Shown here one piece after another: positions 19,878 through 28,126 of a stretch of 64,000 nt of DNA. The position numbers were made by a program, and so were the translations under genes. Each line of letters begins with the position of its first letter. Position 1 is the first letter of the stretch. The notes beneath the pieces are model-generated. The model was not told the origin of the DNA, did not search any database, and worked only from the letters and a program-made list of their open reading frames with translations. The stretch is from Mycolicibacterium komanii (GTDB taxonomy: Bacteria > Actinomycetota > Actinomycetes > Mycobacteriales > Mycobacteriaceae). The DNA is taken from positions 1 to 64,000 of the forward strand of contig NZ_CVTA01000017.1 in assembly GCF_001050035.1 (NCBI RefSeq), written 5' to 3'.

Positions 19878-21165
19878 TCAGCCAGCCGTGCGGTCCGACC
19901 TCGGTGGTCGCGACGACCTCCGACGGCGGTGCACCGGACCCGGCGAGCACTTCACCCCGGTCGAAGCCGAGGTCGGGTAGCGAGATCGGCAGGGGCTCGT
20001 CGTCGATGTTGAGCGCGACGATCAGCGACTCGGAGCCGGCGCGGCTCTGGTACACGTACTGTCGGTTGGTCAGCTGCAGCGGCGAGGTGCGCGCCGCGTG
20101 CAGCCACGCGTGGCGTCGGCGCAGTCCGATCAGGAACTTGTGCAGACGAAACACGTCGGCGCCGTGTTCGTCGAGATCAGCTGGGGGAGTAGTGAACTCG
20201 GGTCGCACCGCGTCGTCGCCGCCGAACCGCTCCTCCTTGATCCCCTTGTAGGCGAACTCGTCGCCGGCGTAGACGCTCGGCGTTCCACCGGTCGTCATCT
20301 GCAGCACCAACGCGTGCTCGAGGTGCCGGATGTCGTCGAGCTGGCTGGCGATCCGGGTGACGTCGTGATTGCCCACGAAGGTCATGGGCACGAAGGTGTC
20401 GAGAAACTCGTTGTGCCGCACCAGTGCCCAGTCCAGCTCGTGGAAGTTTCCGTCGTTCAGCGCGCTCCACACGGCCTTCCACAGCTCGTACTGCGTGACC
20501 GAGTCGAACCCGGAGGCCCGGACGCGCTGCGAGTAGTCGCCGTGGATGATCTCGGCGAGGAAGTACGCGTCGGGAAAGATTTCGCGGACGCGCGGGAGCA
20601 CTCGTGCCCAGTACTGGTCCGGGACCGCGTAGGCCGCGTCCAGGCGCCATCCGTCGGCGCCGCGTCCCAACCAGTGGGTCATCACGTCGACGACGTAGTC
20701 GACCACCGCGGGGTTGTCGTGGTCGAGCGCGACGAGATCGCCGTGGCCCTCGAAGGTGTCGACGTTATCGCCGCGCGTGCGGAGCCAATCGGTATTGGCG
20801 AAATCGGTTCCGACGTGGTTGAACACACCGTCGAGCAGGATGCGCAGGCCGCGGCGGCGGGCTTCGCCGACGAGCGTGTCGAAGTCGTCGTCGTCACCGA
20901 GCCGCGGGTCGATGCGGAAGTGGTCGGTGGTGTCGTACCCGTGGGTGCGCGACGAGAAGATCGGCCCCAGGGCGAGTCCGGACGCGCCGAGCTCGATCGC
21001 GTGGTCGAGCCAGTCGACGATGCGACGCAGCCGATGCTCGTCCGGACCCGGTGGTGGATCGGCCGGATACGCACCGACGAAGCCGAGCGGGTAGACGTGC
21101 CACCAGATGACGTGCTCGACCCAGCCCGGTTCGGATACGGCTGTGGTGTGCGACGGATCGGTCAC
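19861..21165 (-). CDS. GH13 alpha-amylase-family glycosidase
   Basis: A 434-residue (beta/alpha)8 glycoside hydrolase. Family 13 regions are visible: LLDGVFNHVG (region I, about 111-119), DGWRLDAAY (nucleophile Asp176), YFLAEIIHGD (acid/base Glu205) and FVGNHDVTR (His267/Asp268). No signal peptide, so it should act on intracellular alpha-glucans, maltodextrins or related glucosides. GTG 21165 overlaps the stop of the upstream deaminase gene by four bases (GTGA), indicating coupling. It is the last gene of the leftward TetR-headed cluster. Confidence 0.9.
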   Translation of the reverse strand: MTDPSHTTAVSEPGWVEHVIWWHVYPLGFVGAYPADPPPGPDEHRLRRIVDWLDHAIELGASGLALGPIFSSRTHGYDTTDHFRIDPRLGDDDDFDTLVGEARRRGLRILLDGVFNHVGTDFANTDWLRTRGDNVDTFEGHGDLVALDHDNPAVVDYVVDVMTHWLGRGADGWRLDAAYAVPDQYWARVLPRVREIFPDAYFLAEIIHGDYSQRVRASGFDSVTQYELWKAVWSALNDGNFHELDWALVRHNEFLDTFVPMTFVGNHDVTRIASQLDDIRHLEHALVLQMTTGGTPSVYAGDEFAYKGIKEERFGGDDAVRPEFTTPPADLDEHGADVFRLHKFLIGLRRRHAWLHAARTSPLQLTNRQYVYQSRAGSESLIVALNIDDEPLPISLPDLGFDRGEVLAGSGAPPSEVVATTEVGPHGWLIIAPR

Positions 21166-21641
21166 GGCCGGAACTTCGCTTCGTAGAGGGTCTTCATCTG
21201 GTCCGTGTACCCGCCCGCGGGCCCGTCCACCTCCAGGCCCGGCGCAATCGTGGTGATCGGTAACGGTGCCACGGGCGGAGGCGGGGCACCCCACTCGGTC
21301 AGCCATCTGGTCAGCTGCTCTGAGGATGCGGCGTAGACGATGCGGCCGAGTCCGACCCAGGCGTGGGCGGCCGCGCACATCGGGCAGTGCTCGCCGGAAG
21401 TGTAGACGGTGGCGGCAGCACGCTGTCCGGGCGTCAGGTTCGCCGCCGCCCAGCGGGCGATCGCGAACTCCGGATGGCGGGTGTGGTCGCCGTCCTTGAC
21501 CCGGTTGCGGTCCTCGAACAGCGTGCGCCCGGCGTCGTCGACGAGAAGCGAGCCGAACGGCTCGTCGCCGTCCTCCAACGCTTCACGCGCCAGCTCCACG
21601 CAGCGGCCGAGGCGGGCGAGGTCGTCGTCGCTGAGGGCCAC
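21162..21641 (-). CDS. Nucleoside/guanine deaminase-like zinc enzyme
   Basis: A 159-residue cytidine deaminase-like protein with the zinc site HPE (His56, Glu58) and PCxxC-type EHCPMCAAA (Cys86, Cys89). The size and C-terminal extension resemble guanine deaminases and tRNA adenosine deaminase-like proteins; HPE replaces the more usual HAE. Start GTG 21641 lies 17 bases after the TPR gene stop. Substrate cannot be told from sequence alone. Confidence 0.85.
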   Translation of the reverse strand: MALSDDDLARLGRCVELAREALEDGDEPFGSLLVDDAGRTLFEDRNRVKDGDHTRHPEFAIARWAAANLTPGQRAAATVYTSGEHCPMCAAAHAWVGLGRIVYAASSEQLTRWLTEWGAPPPPVAPLPITTIAPGLEVDGPAGGYTDQMKTLYEAKFRP

Positions 21642-21658
21642 GTGTCGGAGTCTACGGA

Positions 21659-23341
21659 TCAGTCGCAGCAGGCCGGGGAGACCTCCAGCCGGCACGCGCA
21701 CGAGGCGCGGATCGGCACGTCGGCGCGCGCCGCGGCGAGCGTGAGCTGCTGACCGATGATCGCGGCCTCGGCGTCGCGGCCCAGCCGCTGCAGGCATTCG
21801 TGGTAGCCGTGCAGGCTCCACACGTTGTTCGGATGCTGGCACGGTCGGGGCAACGTGGGATCGAGGCCCAGGTCGGCGGCGTAAACCTCGGCGGCCTCCT
21901 CGACGCGGCCCTGCTCGAGCAGCAGCGCGCCGTAGGCGTGGCGGGTCGGCTGCATCCATCCCCAGGGTTCGTCGTACGGCAACGCGTCGTCCAACTCGAT
22001 CGCCCGTCGCAGATGCGCAAACGCGGTGTCGTGATCGTTTGCGCGGTAGGCGATCTCACCGTCGAGCATCGCGGCGGCGATAGCGAGGATGTCGAGCACG
22101 GTGTTGTTGAACAGATACCGGCTGTCGGGGATGCGGCGGTAGGCGTCGGCGAAGGCCTCACGCTCGGCGCGGGCCTGTTTTAGGTTGCCCTTCGCGGCGT
22201 GAGCCACTCCGCGCCCGTAGTGGATGGTCGCCACGGTGCTGCAATAGAGTTCCGCGTCGTCAGGCAGCGGTTCGGCGATCAGGTCATCCCAGCGGCCGAA
22301 CCGGACCAGCACATGCGTGCGCAGGGGCACGAAGGCCTCCAGCCAGTCGGCCATGGGCGGGGATTCGATCGCCAGCAGCTCCGGAGTCAGCTGGGCGGCC
22401 AGCTCGTCGGCGGCGGCGAACGCGGCGCGCGAATTACCTTCGAACATCGCCGAATACACCACGAAATGCAGGTTGTGCGCCCGGTACAGGGAGTAGAAGT
22501 TCAGCGGACCCTCTCGTTCGACGAATCGCCGATCCACTTGAACCGCAGCCAGATTCGACACGACCGAGTCGCGGTAGTTGCCGCACAGCACGTCGATGTG
22601 GCTCGGCATGTGCTGCAGATGACCGGCGTCGGGTACCAGGCCGCGCAGCAGATCCGCGGCAGACAATGCGTCCTGCGGGGTCGCCGACATCTCCATCGTG
22701 TGCAGGTAGAGGTGCAGGACGCCGGGGTGGCCGCGGCCCACGTCGGCGGCCAGCGCGTCGTCGAGGATCCGCTTGGCCGCCACCACCCGCGAGCCGGGTG
22801 CGGGTTCGCCGGTTCTGGTGTCCCACAACGCCCATGCCGTCACGTTCACCAGCGCGTCGGCGGCGAGGGCCTGGACATCGATGTCGTCGGGGTAGGCCTG
22901 CGCCAGGGCCGCCATCGCGTCGGCGTAGCGCGCGCCGCCGGCCTCAAGCGCTTCGGCGTCGTCGGGATCGGCGGTGGGGTAGCGGGCCTGCAGCGCGGCG
23001 ATCAGGCCTTGCTCCACCGGCGACGCCCGGTTGCCCACGGCCAGTTGCAGTTCCATCCTGGCACGGGCCAGCGACGCGGCCGCATCGACGGGATCGAACG
23101 CCTCCCAGCCCTTGTTGTAGTTCGGCCCGACCGCATACGCGATGCCCCAGCGGGCGATCGCCAGGTCGGGGTCCAGTTCGAGCGCCCGCTCGAAGCAGCG
23201 GATGGCCTCCTCGTGGTTGAACGCGTAGCACCAGACCATCCCGCGGTCGAACCACACCTGCGCCTGCGGCGACGGTGTCTCAATCGACCGGTGATAAGAC
23301 CCGAGGTCGTAGTAGGTCTCGTCGCCGGGCGAGATGCTCAT
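21659..23341 (-). CDS. Large TPR-repeat protein
   Basis: A 560-residue soluble protein with tetratricopeptide-like helical repeats: WFDRGMVWCYAFNHEEAIRCFERALELDPDLAIARWGIAYA near the N-terminus, HLRRAIELDDALPYDEP and AYGALLLEQGRVEEAAEVYAADLGLDP near the C-terminus. Conserved MPSHIDVLCGNYRDSVVSNLAAV lies in the middle. The C-terminus ends in a Cys-rich CACRLEVSPACCD. Such proteins act as scaffolds; no enzymatic motif is seen. The start overlaps the upstream membrane protein gene by 62 bases; the ribosome-binding site is weak, consistent with translational coupling. Confidence 0.8.
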   Translation of the reverse strand: MSISPGDETYYDLGSYHRSIETPSPQAQVWFDRGMVWCYAFNHEEAIRCFERALELDPDLAIARWGIAYAVGPNYNKGWEAFDPVDAAASLARARMELQLAVGNRASPVEQGLIAALQARYPTADPDDAEALEAGGARYADAMAALAQAYPDDIDVQALAADALVNVTAWALWDTRTGEPAPGSRVVAAKRILDDALAADVGRGHPGVLHLYLHTMEMSATPQDALSAADLLRGLVPDAGHLQHMPSHIDVLCGNYRDSVVSNLAAVQVDRRFVEREGPLNFYSLYRAHNLHFVVYSAMFEGNSRAAFAAADELAAQLTPELLAIESPPMADWLEAFVPLRTHVLVRFGRWDDLIAEPLPDDAELYCSTVATIHYGRGVAHAAKGNLKQARAEREAFADAYRRIPDSRYLFNNTVLDILAIAAAMLDGEIAYRANDHDTAFAHLRRAIELDDALPYDEPWGWMQPTRHAYGALLLEQGRVEEAAEVYAADLGLDPTLPRPCQHPNNVWSLHGYHECLQRLGRDAEAAIIGQQLTLAAARADVPIRASCACRLEVSPACCD

Positions 23342-24338
23342 GCACCGCACGATAATTCACCCGGGCCGCGGTCGCGGCGGTTGCGAGCAGACATCCGGCC
23401 CCGCCCCACAACAGCAGCGTCATCAACGGCGTCTGCGCGCCGTTGCCGCCGAAGTAGACGGCGCTGCGCAGCAGCGAGACACCCGCGCCCTGCGGCACGA
23501 TCGTGCTGAAGGTGGAGTAGAACTCCGACAGCAGCGGGCGGCCGACGGGTCCCGCCGCCGCGGCGTTGCCGACGATCACGAGGAATCCCGTCAACGCCAA
23601 CGAAGCGGCGGAGCCGAACGCCGCGGCGACACCGGTGATCGCCCCGCCGACGGCCATCGAGTACAGCCACAGCGTGCCGAAGACCTGCCACGTGTGGCCG
23701 ACCAACGCTCCGAGGATTCCGTCGACGTAGAGCGTGACGCCACCGGCGAGCAGCGCGGAGTACCCGGCGAGGGTCACGGTGCGCAGCGCCAGGGTGGCGG
23801 GTCTGCGCACGGTGCCCATGAATCTGCCGAGCACCGTCGCCGCGACCGCTGCGCCGATGGACAGGAAGATGACCGCGTAGAACTCGACCGTGCCCGACGG
23901 GTCGCCGGCCGACGGGGGTGCGACATCCTCGACGACGGAGCGCAGCCCCGCCTTGGAAGCGACCGCCTCGCCGACGGTTTCGGCCGCCGCGGCCACACTG
24001 CGACCGCCACCGCCCGCCACATAGGTCGTCATCGCACCACCGGGATCGACGGCGAATGCCGCGTCGGCCTTGCGTTCGTAGACCTGTTGGCGGGCCGTGG
24101 CTCCGTCGGCGACCTCGGTGATCGTCAGTGCGTCGTTGCCTCGGAGGCCATCGATGAATTGCGGCGGCCCGGCCACGGCAACGGACAGGTTGTGCAGCTC
24201 CGGCTTGGCGAACGCGCCCGAGTAGCTGGCGATCATCGCGATGACGACGAGCGTCATACCGAGCAGGGCCAGCGCGGTCATCCGCACGGCCGTGCGGTCG
24301 CGGACCCCGGACCGCTCCGCGGCGTGATGTCTACCCAT
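23280..24338 (-). CDS. ABC-2-type / DUF3533-like membrane protein
   Basis: A 352-residue integral membrane protein: one N-terminal transmembrane segment (MTALALLGMTLVVIAMIAS), an extracytoplasmic domain of about 130 residues (LHNLSVAVAGPPQFIDGL...), then about five transmembrane segments, the layout of ABC-2 permease-like/YhgE-Pip export proteins. No ATPase gene is adjacent. ATG 24338 overlaps the TetR stop by eight bases and has GAGAGG upstream, so it is likely controlled by that TetR. It may export a small molecule or lipid; substrate unknown. Confidence 0.75.
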   Translation of the reverse strand: MGRHHAAERSGVRDRTAVRMTALALLGMTLVVIAMIASYSGAFAKPELHNLSVAVAGPPQFIDGLRGNDALTITEVADGATARQQVYERKADAAFAVDPGGAMTTYVAGGGGRSVAAAAETVGEAVASKAGLRSVVEDVAPPSAGDPSGTVEFYAVIFLSIGAAVAATVLGRFMGTVRRPATLALRTVTLAGYSALLAGGVTLYVDGILGALVGHTWQVFGTLWLYSMAVGGAITGVAAAFGSAASLALTGFLVIVGNAAAAGPVGRPLLSEFYSTFSTIVPQGAGVSLLRSAVYFGGNGAQTPLMTLLLWGGAGCLLATAATAARVNYRAVHEHLARRRDLLRPRVLSPVD

Positions 24339-24921
24339 GTCGTGAACCTCTCGAATGTTCGGGAACGCCCAGCAGGGCGTTGACGGTGTCCAGTGCGGCG
24401 CGCACACGGTCGCCGAGGTCGGTGGCGCTCGGGTCGTCCATCCACGAGCGCAGCACCTCGGTGAAGCCGCCGACCAGGAACCTGGTCGCGGCCTCGGGAG
24501 CCACCCCGGCGATCGCGGTCACCGCAGGCATGGCAGCGGCGGCCATCTCCTCGCACGCCGGCGTCAGTTCGGCGCGGAACGCCGCGACGACGCGCTGCGC
24601 CACCGTGCTGGAGACCACGTGGCGGTACACCTCGCGGTGTTCGGCGACGAAGTCGAACAGCCGCAAAATGCGGGCGCGGGCATCTCCGCCGATGTCGGCG
24701 GTCGCGGCGGCGAACGCGACGGTGACCGCCGTCGCGACGGCGTCGTCGCGGTCCGTGAAGTGCTGGTAGAACACCTGCCTGCTGACGCCGGCGCGCGCCA
24801 CGACGTCGCCGACGGTCAACCCGTCGACCGCCTGCTCGTGTGCGAGCGCGAACGCCGCATCCCGTAGAAGCGCTCGCACTCGCTCGGCGCGCGGGTCGGC
24901 GCTGTGTGCGCGTGCTGCCAT
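24331..24921 (-). CDS. TetR-family regulator
   Basis: A 196-residue TetR protein: N-terminal helix-turn-helix LTVGDVVARAGVSRQVFYQHFTDRDDAVATAV (about 35-66) and a C-terminal helical ligand domain. It heads a leftward cluster with the ABC-2-like membrane protein, TPR, deaminase and GH13 genes. A near-perfect palindrome (24940-24961) lies 19 bases upstream of its start, so autoregulation and control of the cluster are likely. Confidence 0.9.
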   Translation of the reverse strand: MAARAHSADPRAERVRALLRDAAFALAHEQAVDGLTVGDVVARAGVSRQVFYQHFTDRDDAVATAVTVAFAAATADIGGDARARILRLFDFVAEHREVYRHVVSSTVAQRVVAAFRAELTPACEEMAAAAMPAVTAIAGVAPEAATRFLVGGFTEVLRSWMDDPSATDLGDRVRAALDTVNALLGVPEHSRGSRHG

Positions 24922-24939
24922 ACGAGCAGCCTAGGGCAG

Positions 24940-24961
24940 TTCGTAGACAACTGACTACGAA
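24940..24961. promoter_or_regulatory. Palindromic TetR operator
   Basis: TTCGTAG (24940-24946) and CTACGAA (24955-24961) are perfect inverted arms; the inner bases ACAA/CTGA extend the match to 9 of 11 per half. It lies 19 bases upstream of the tetR start, the usual place for a self-controlled TetR site. Confidence 0.65.
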
Positions 24962-25044
24962 AACATAGGTAATCTAATGCGAGCTTGGGGCCCACTGTGA
25001 CGTGCACCTCGCTCACGCCCCACCCAGACCCGCCGCCCCACCCC

Positions 25045-25105
25045 CGCGAGCGCTCACTCTTGTACGCCATAGGCCTTCGAATACGTACAAGGTTGAGCGC
25101 TCGCG
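25045..25105. repeat. Long imperfect inverted repeat (stem-loop)
   Basis: Two 22-base arms (25045-25066 and 25084-25105) match at 20 of 22 positions, beginning CGCGAGCGCTCA and ending CTTGTACG on the left, around a 17-base loop. It lies between divergent genes (TetR to the left, thioesterase to the right), so it is not a simple gene-end terminator. Confidence 0.8.
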
Positions 25106-25136
25106 CCATGTTTACCGGCGATTCGACAACCCTTAC

Positions 25137-25150
25137 TGGAACGTGTTCTA
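25137..25150. promoter_or_regulatory. KstR-type operator
   Basis: TGGAACGTGTTCTA fits the KstR consensus TnnAACnnGTTnnA at every fixed position. It is 8 bases upstream of the GTG start of the thioesterase gene. KstR is the mycobacterial repressor of cholesterol/sterol catabolism; binding here is inferred. Confidence 0.55.
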
Positions 25151-25158
25151 GTGCTTGC

Positions 25159-25785
25159 GTGGTGGAGTTCACCGACATCGGAGATGTGTCGGCGGTCGAG
25201 ATCGACCGGCTGCGCGGCGTTTACGGCCCACTGGCCGATTCGGTCCGGGCGTTGATCGACGCGACGATCCGTACCGAGGTCGACGCCGACACGGTCGCGG
25301 CGGTCCGCGAGCAGATCGACAGTGCGACGGCCGCGCTGCGGTCGCGGCAGATCGACGGTGCGTTCGGCGTGCGGTTCACCTCGGAGGGTGATCAGCTGCC
25401 GTGGGGGAATCCGGTGATCGGGCTTCGCAACCCGGTCGCGCCGCCGCTGACCATCGAGCACGACGACCACGGAGGCGTCTACACCGATTTCGAGCTCGGC
25501 GCCGCTTACGAGGGCCCGCCGGGACATGTGCACGGCGGGATCTCGGCGCTGATCCTCGACCACGTCCTCGGCGAGGTCGCCGCCAGCGCGGCGAGCCCCC
25601 GGTTCACGGGCACCATCACGTTGCGCTATCTGCGCCCGACGCGCCTGGGACGGCTGCATGCGGAGGCGACGATCACCAGGACCGAGGGCATCAAGTCGTA
25701 CGCGACGGGTTATCTCTCCGACGACGAGGGCGTCACCGTGGAGGCCGAAGGCGTGTTCATCCAGCCGAAGTGGGCTCGCGGATAG
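25159..25785 (+). CDS. PaaI-like hotdog thioesterase
   Basis: About 208 residues with a helical N-terminal part and a C-terminal hotdog domain carrying PPGHVHGGISALILDHVLGEVAA, the PaaI/acyl-CoA thioesterase signature (HGG followed by the catalytic-region Asp), and TITLRYLRPTRLGRLHAEATI. It should hydrolyse an acyl-CoA to free acid and CoA. Start is GTG 25159 or 25162; in-frame sequence to 24985 reads through the stem-loop and is unlikely to be coding. A KstR-type box directly upstream suggests a role in sterol or fatty acid breakdown, perhaps with a leaderless or very short-leader transcript. Confidence 0.8.
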   Translation: MVEFTDIGDVSAVEIDRLRGVYGPLADSVRALIDATIRTEVDADTVAAVREQIDSATAALRSRQIDGAFGVRFTSEGDQLPWGNPVIGLRNPVAPPLTIEHDDHGGVYTDFELGAAYEGPPGHVHGGISALILDHVLGEVAASAASPRFTGTITLRYLRPTRLGRLHAEATITRTEGIKSYATGYLSDDEGVTVEAEGVFIQPKWARG

Positions 25786-27745
25786 CGGCGATGCCCGACA
25801 GGCTGCGGGTGATCGCTGCGATTTCGGACACCAATACGCGAGCGGCCCCGTCGTCGCCGGAGAGTCCGTCGGCCTTCTCGCGCACCTGCTGATTCGCCGC
25901 GGTCAACGCCCCGAGGTCAACGGTCCACGGTGTCCCCGGATTCGGCGGCGCTCCCCGCAGCGCATCGACGAAATCGTCGACGGCGGCGATGAATTCGGGG
26001 GTCAGCGTCGCCGGCGGCCGGTTCGGCAGGTTGGCCTCGAGGGAGGTGCACGAGATGGTGACGGCGTTCAGCGCGGTGCGGTACGAGCGCAACCAACGAC
26101 GCAACTCACGTGACTCCATGCGGGTGGCACCCGACGCGGCCTCGAATCCGGCGCGGGCACGGTAGGCATGCTGCCACGCCGATGACACCGCGTCGGTCGG
26201 ATGGTCGAGCGGATGAACATAGGCTCTGACCACCGTTGCGGCGTAATCGATCTCGGTCTTGAGCAGTTCACCGGCGCGGTGGTGCAACCGCGTCAGCGCG
26301 TGGTCCGGCAGCGCGACGTGCGCCACGACCGCCAACCCGCCGCCGACGACGATCGAGAACAGCCGGTCCTCGAGCGTCGCCCCCGAGGTGACCGCGTCGA
26401 TCTCGAGAAGGAAGACGACCGCCGCAGCCAAGGCCGCACTGGTTGCGATGTATCCCGTCCTGGTCGCGGCGTACGTCGCGGCGAGGCACAGCGTGGCCAC
26501 CGCGGCGGCGATCCACCCCGTGGGGTGCACCAGCATCACGATGACCGACGCGACGACGACGCCGGTGGCGATGCCCGCCAGTCGGCCGACGCATCGCGTG
26601 TAGGTGTGGGCGGTCTCGGGGCGCAGCACCATCAGCACGGTCAGCGCGATCCAGTAGCCGTGCGCGACGGGGGCGAATCGGTCCGCGCACGCGGCGACCG
26701 CGACGGCCGCGGACAACCGGATGGCGTGACGCAGCAGCGGCGACGTCAACGTCATGTGCGTGCGGACGGTGGTCAGCGCCGCACGCACGGGACTGATCAC
26801 GTCCGGCCGGAAAAGATCCGGAAACCGCAACTCCGCCGCTTCGTGCAGCTGCTGCGAAAGCCGTTTCACCTCAGGGTTTTCCGGGTCATCCAACGCAGTC
26901 ACCGCGGCATCCAGCCGAACCAGTCCGTGCTCGGCGTTGCGCCTCGCCACATGGGTGTGATCGGCGATCGCGTCCATCACCTCGGCCGCCGCGGCCAGCA
27001 CCCGGCAGACGTCGTCGCGCTGGCCCACCGGTGCGTCGCGCAGCATGCGCAGCGTCGCCATGATCCGTTCGGGCAGCCGGTGCCCGCCTCGGTACGCCTC
27101 GGGTCGACGGCTGGCCTGGGTGTCGATGAACGCATCGCGCAGCGACGGCATCAGCGACGCACCGGCGGGCGTCTCCTCGTGCTCGGCGGCCTGGCGCGCC
27201 TCCGCGGCCAGGGCCCCGTACGCCTCGGCGAGGGCCCCGCGTTGAGTCCGCCACCGCTGCGGCGGCCACACCGCGATCAGCCCGGCCTGCAGGGCACCCG
27301 CGGCGATCGTCAGGGCGGTCGGGATGAGCACCGACGACGCGGTGGGCGCGAGCGGAGGAGCGATGGCGAGCAGGGCGCCGCCGGCGGCGGCCACGAGTCC
27401 CGCATTGTTGCCGACAGCCCACTGCAGGCCCGCCCCGAAGCACCACACGGCGAGCGCGGCGACGAACGCGACGTCGAACGAGGAGAGCAGGGCCCCGATG
27501 AAGACCGCGGCGCTCATCTGCGCGGTCACGATCAGCACACGCGCGATCCGGCCGCCGGGGCTGTCCTGCAGCGCGACCGCGCCCGCCACCGCCGCCGCGC
27601 CGGCCACCCACACAGCGGTCGCACCCGAATCCCACAACAGCGCGATCGAGGCGACCGCCAGCACGCCGAGCAGGCTCCGACTGACCGCCCCGGGTTCGGG
27701 CATGGCCGGCCGGAGGGCATCGATGACCCTGCTGCGGGTGCTCAC
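25757..27745 (-). CDS. FUSC-family membrane transporter
   Basis: A 662-residue protein with two repeats of clustered transmembrane segments (about residues 20-170 and 350-490), each followed by a cytoplasmic helical domain, the layout of FUSC/aromatic-acid exporter proteins (AaeB/YccS type). Typical text is AHGYWIALTVLMVLRPETAHTYTRCVGRLAGIATG in the second membrane half. It probably exports aromatic acids or similar toxic compounds. GTG 27745 (VSTRSRVIDALRPAMP) is chosen as the start. Its 3' end overlaps the convergent thioesterase gene by 29 bases. Confidence 0.8.
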   Translation of the reverse strand: MSTRSRVIDALRPAMPEPGAVSRSLLGVLAVASIALLWDSGATAVWVAGAAAVAGAVALQDSPGGRIARVLIVTAQMSAAVFIGALLSSFDVAFVAALAVWCFGAGLQWAVGNNAGLVAAAGGALLAIAPPLAPTASSVLIPTALTIAAGALQAGLIAVWPPQRWRTQRGALAEAYGALAAEARQAAEHEETPAGASLMPSLRDAFIDTQASRRPEAYRGGHRLPERIMATLRMLRDAPVGQRDDVCRVLAAAAEVMDAIADHTHVARRNAEHGLVRLDAAVTALDDPENPEVKRLSQQLHEAAELRFPDLFRPDVISPVRAALTTVRTHMTLTSPLLRHAIRLSAAVAVAACADRFAPVAHGYWIALTVLMVLRPETAHTYTRCVGRLAGIATGVVVASVIVMLVHPTGWIAAAVATLCLAATYAATRTGYIATSAALAAAVVFLLEIDAVTSGATLEDRLFSIVVGGGLAVVAHVALPDHALTRLHHRAGELLKTEIDYAATVVRAYVHPLDHPTDAVSSAWQHAYRARAGFEAASGATRMESRELRRWLRSYRTALNAVTISCTSLEANLPNRPPATLTPEFIAAVDDFVDALRGAPPNPGTPWTVDLGALTAANQQVREKADGLSGDDGAARVLVSEIAAITRSLSGIAAIREPTSAG

Positions 27746-28126
27746 CCACTCATTCTGACCCCTGCACACGGCCGCTCGGGGTACCACACGCGTCAATTTC
27801 GGGTTGTTGCGGCGACATAGCCGACGACCTGCCGCGACCCTCGAACCGCGCCACCCCAAACATCATGTGCGACAGTGCAAACCCGCCGCCTCGCGAGACC
27901 CCGCTGGAGTCGGCGCCCTGATTTGCCTGCGATGACGCGATTTCGGGGTTAAAGTCAGCCGACGGGGTCGGTTCGCAGCAGCGGAGGTGCCGGTGGCGGA
28001 TATCGCTATCGCGCGCGAATCCGTAGCCGAGGATGACCCGCAGGTCCGAATCACCAATACCCCGTCTCATGGGAACCACCGAGCTGAACCGCGCGCGTCG
28101 ACGCCGGGCCTACGAAGGGAATCGTC
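27746..28126. other. Intergenic region upstream of the nitrile hydratase-type operon
   Basis: A 381-base stretch between divergent genes. No convincing gene: the one leftward frame (27750-28079) has Cys/Ser/Arg-scattered composition and no ribosome-binding site. A small GATATCGCTATC near-palindrome lies at 27999-28010. I found no B12/cobalt riboswitch core, no tRNA and no strong hairpin. It presumably holds both promoters. A GAAGGGA ribosome-binding site precedes the ATG at 28127. Confidence 0.5.

Noticed and set aside
24985..25158. Upstream extension of the thioesterase by 58 residues.
   Set aside because: It would translate the long stem-loop and the KstR-type box and shows no similarity to the family.
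26201..27820. A 539-codon frame opposite the FUSC gene.
   Set aside because: Low-complexity Arg/Gly/Asp composition, no motif, and the opposite strand has a well-formed membrane protein.
27750..28079. A 109-codon leftward frame in the gap before the nitrile hydratase-type operon.
   Set aside because: No ribosome-binding site and composition unlike neighbouring genes; it also overlaps the FUSC start region.
27746..28126. Cobalamin or metal riboswitch before the nitrile hydratase-type operon.
   Set aside because: No B12-box core or conserved paired elements were found by eye; a covariance-model search would be decisive.
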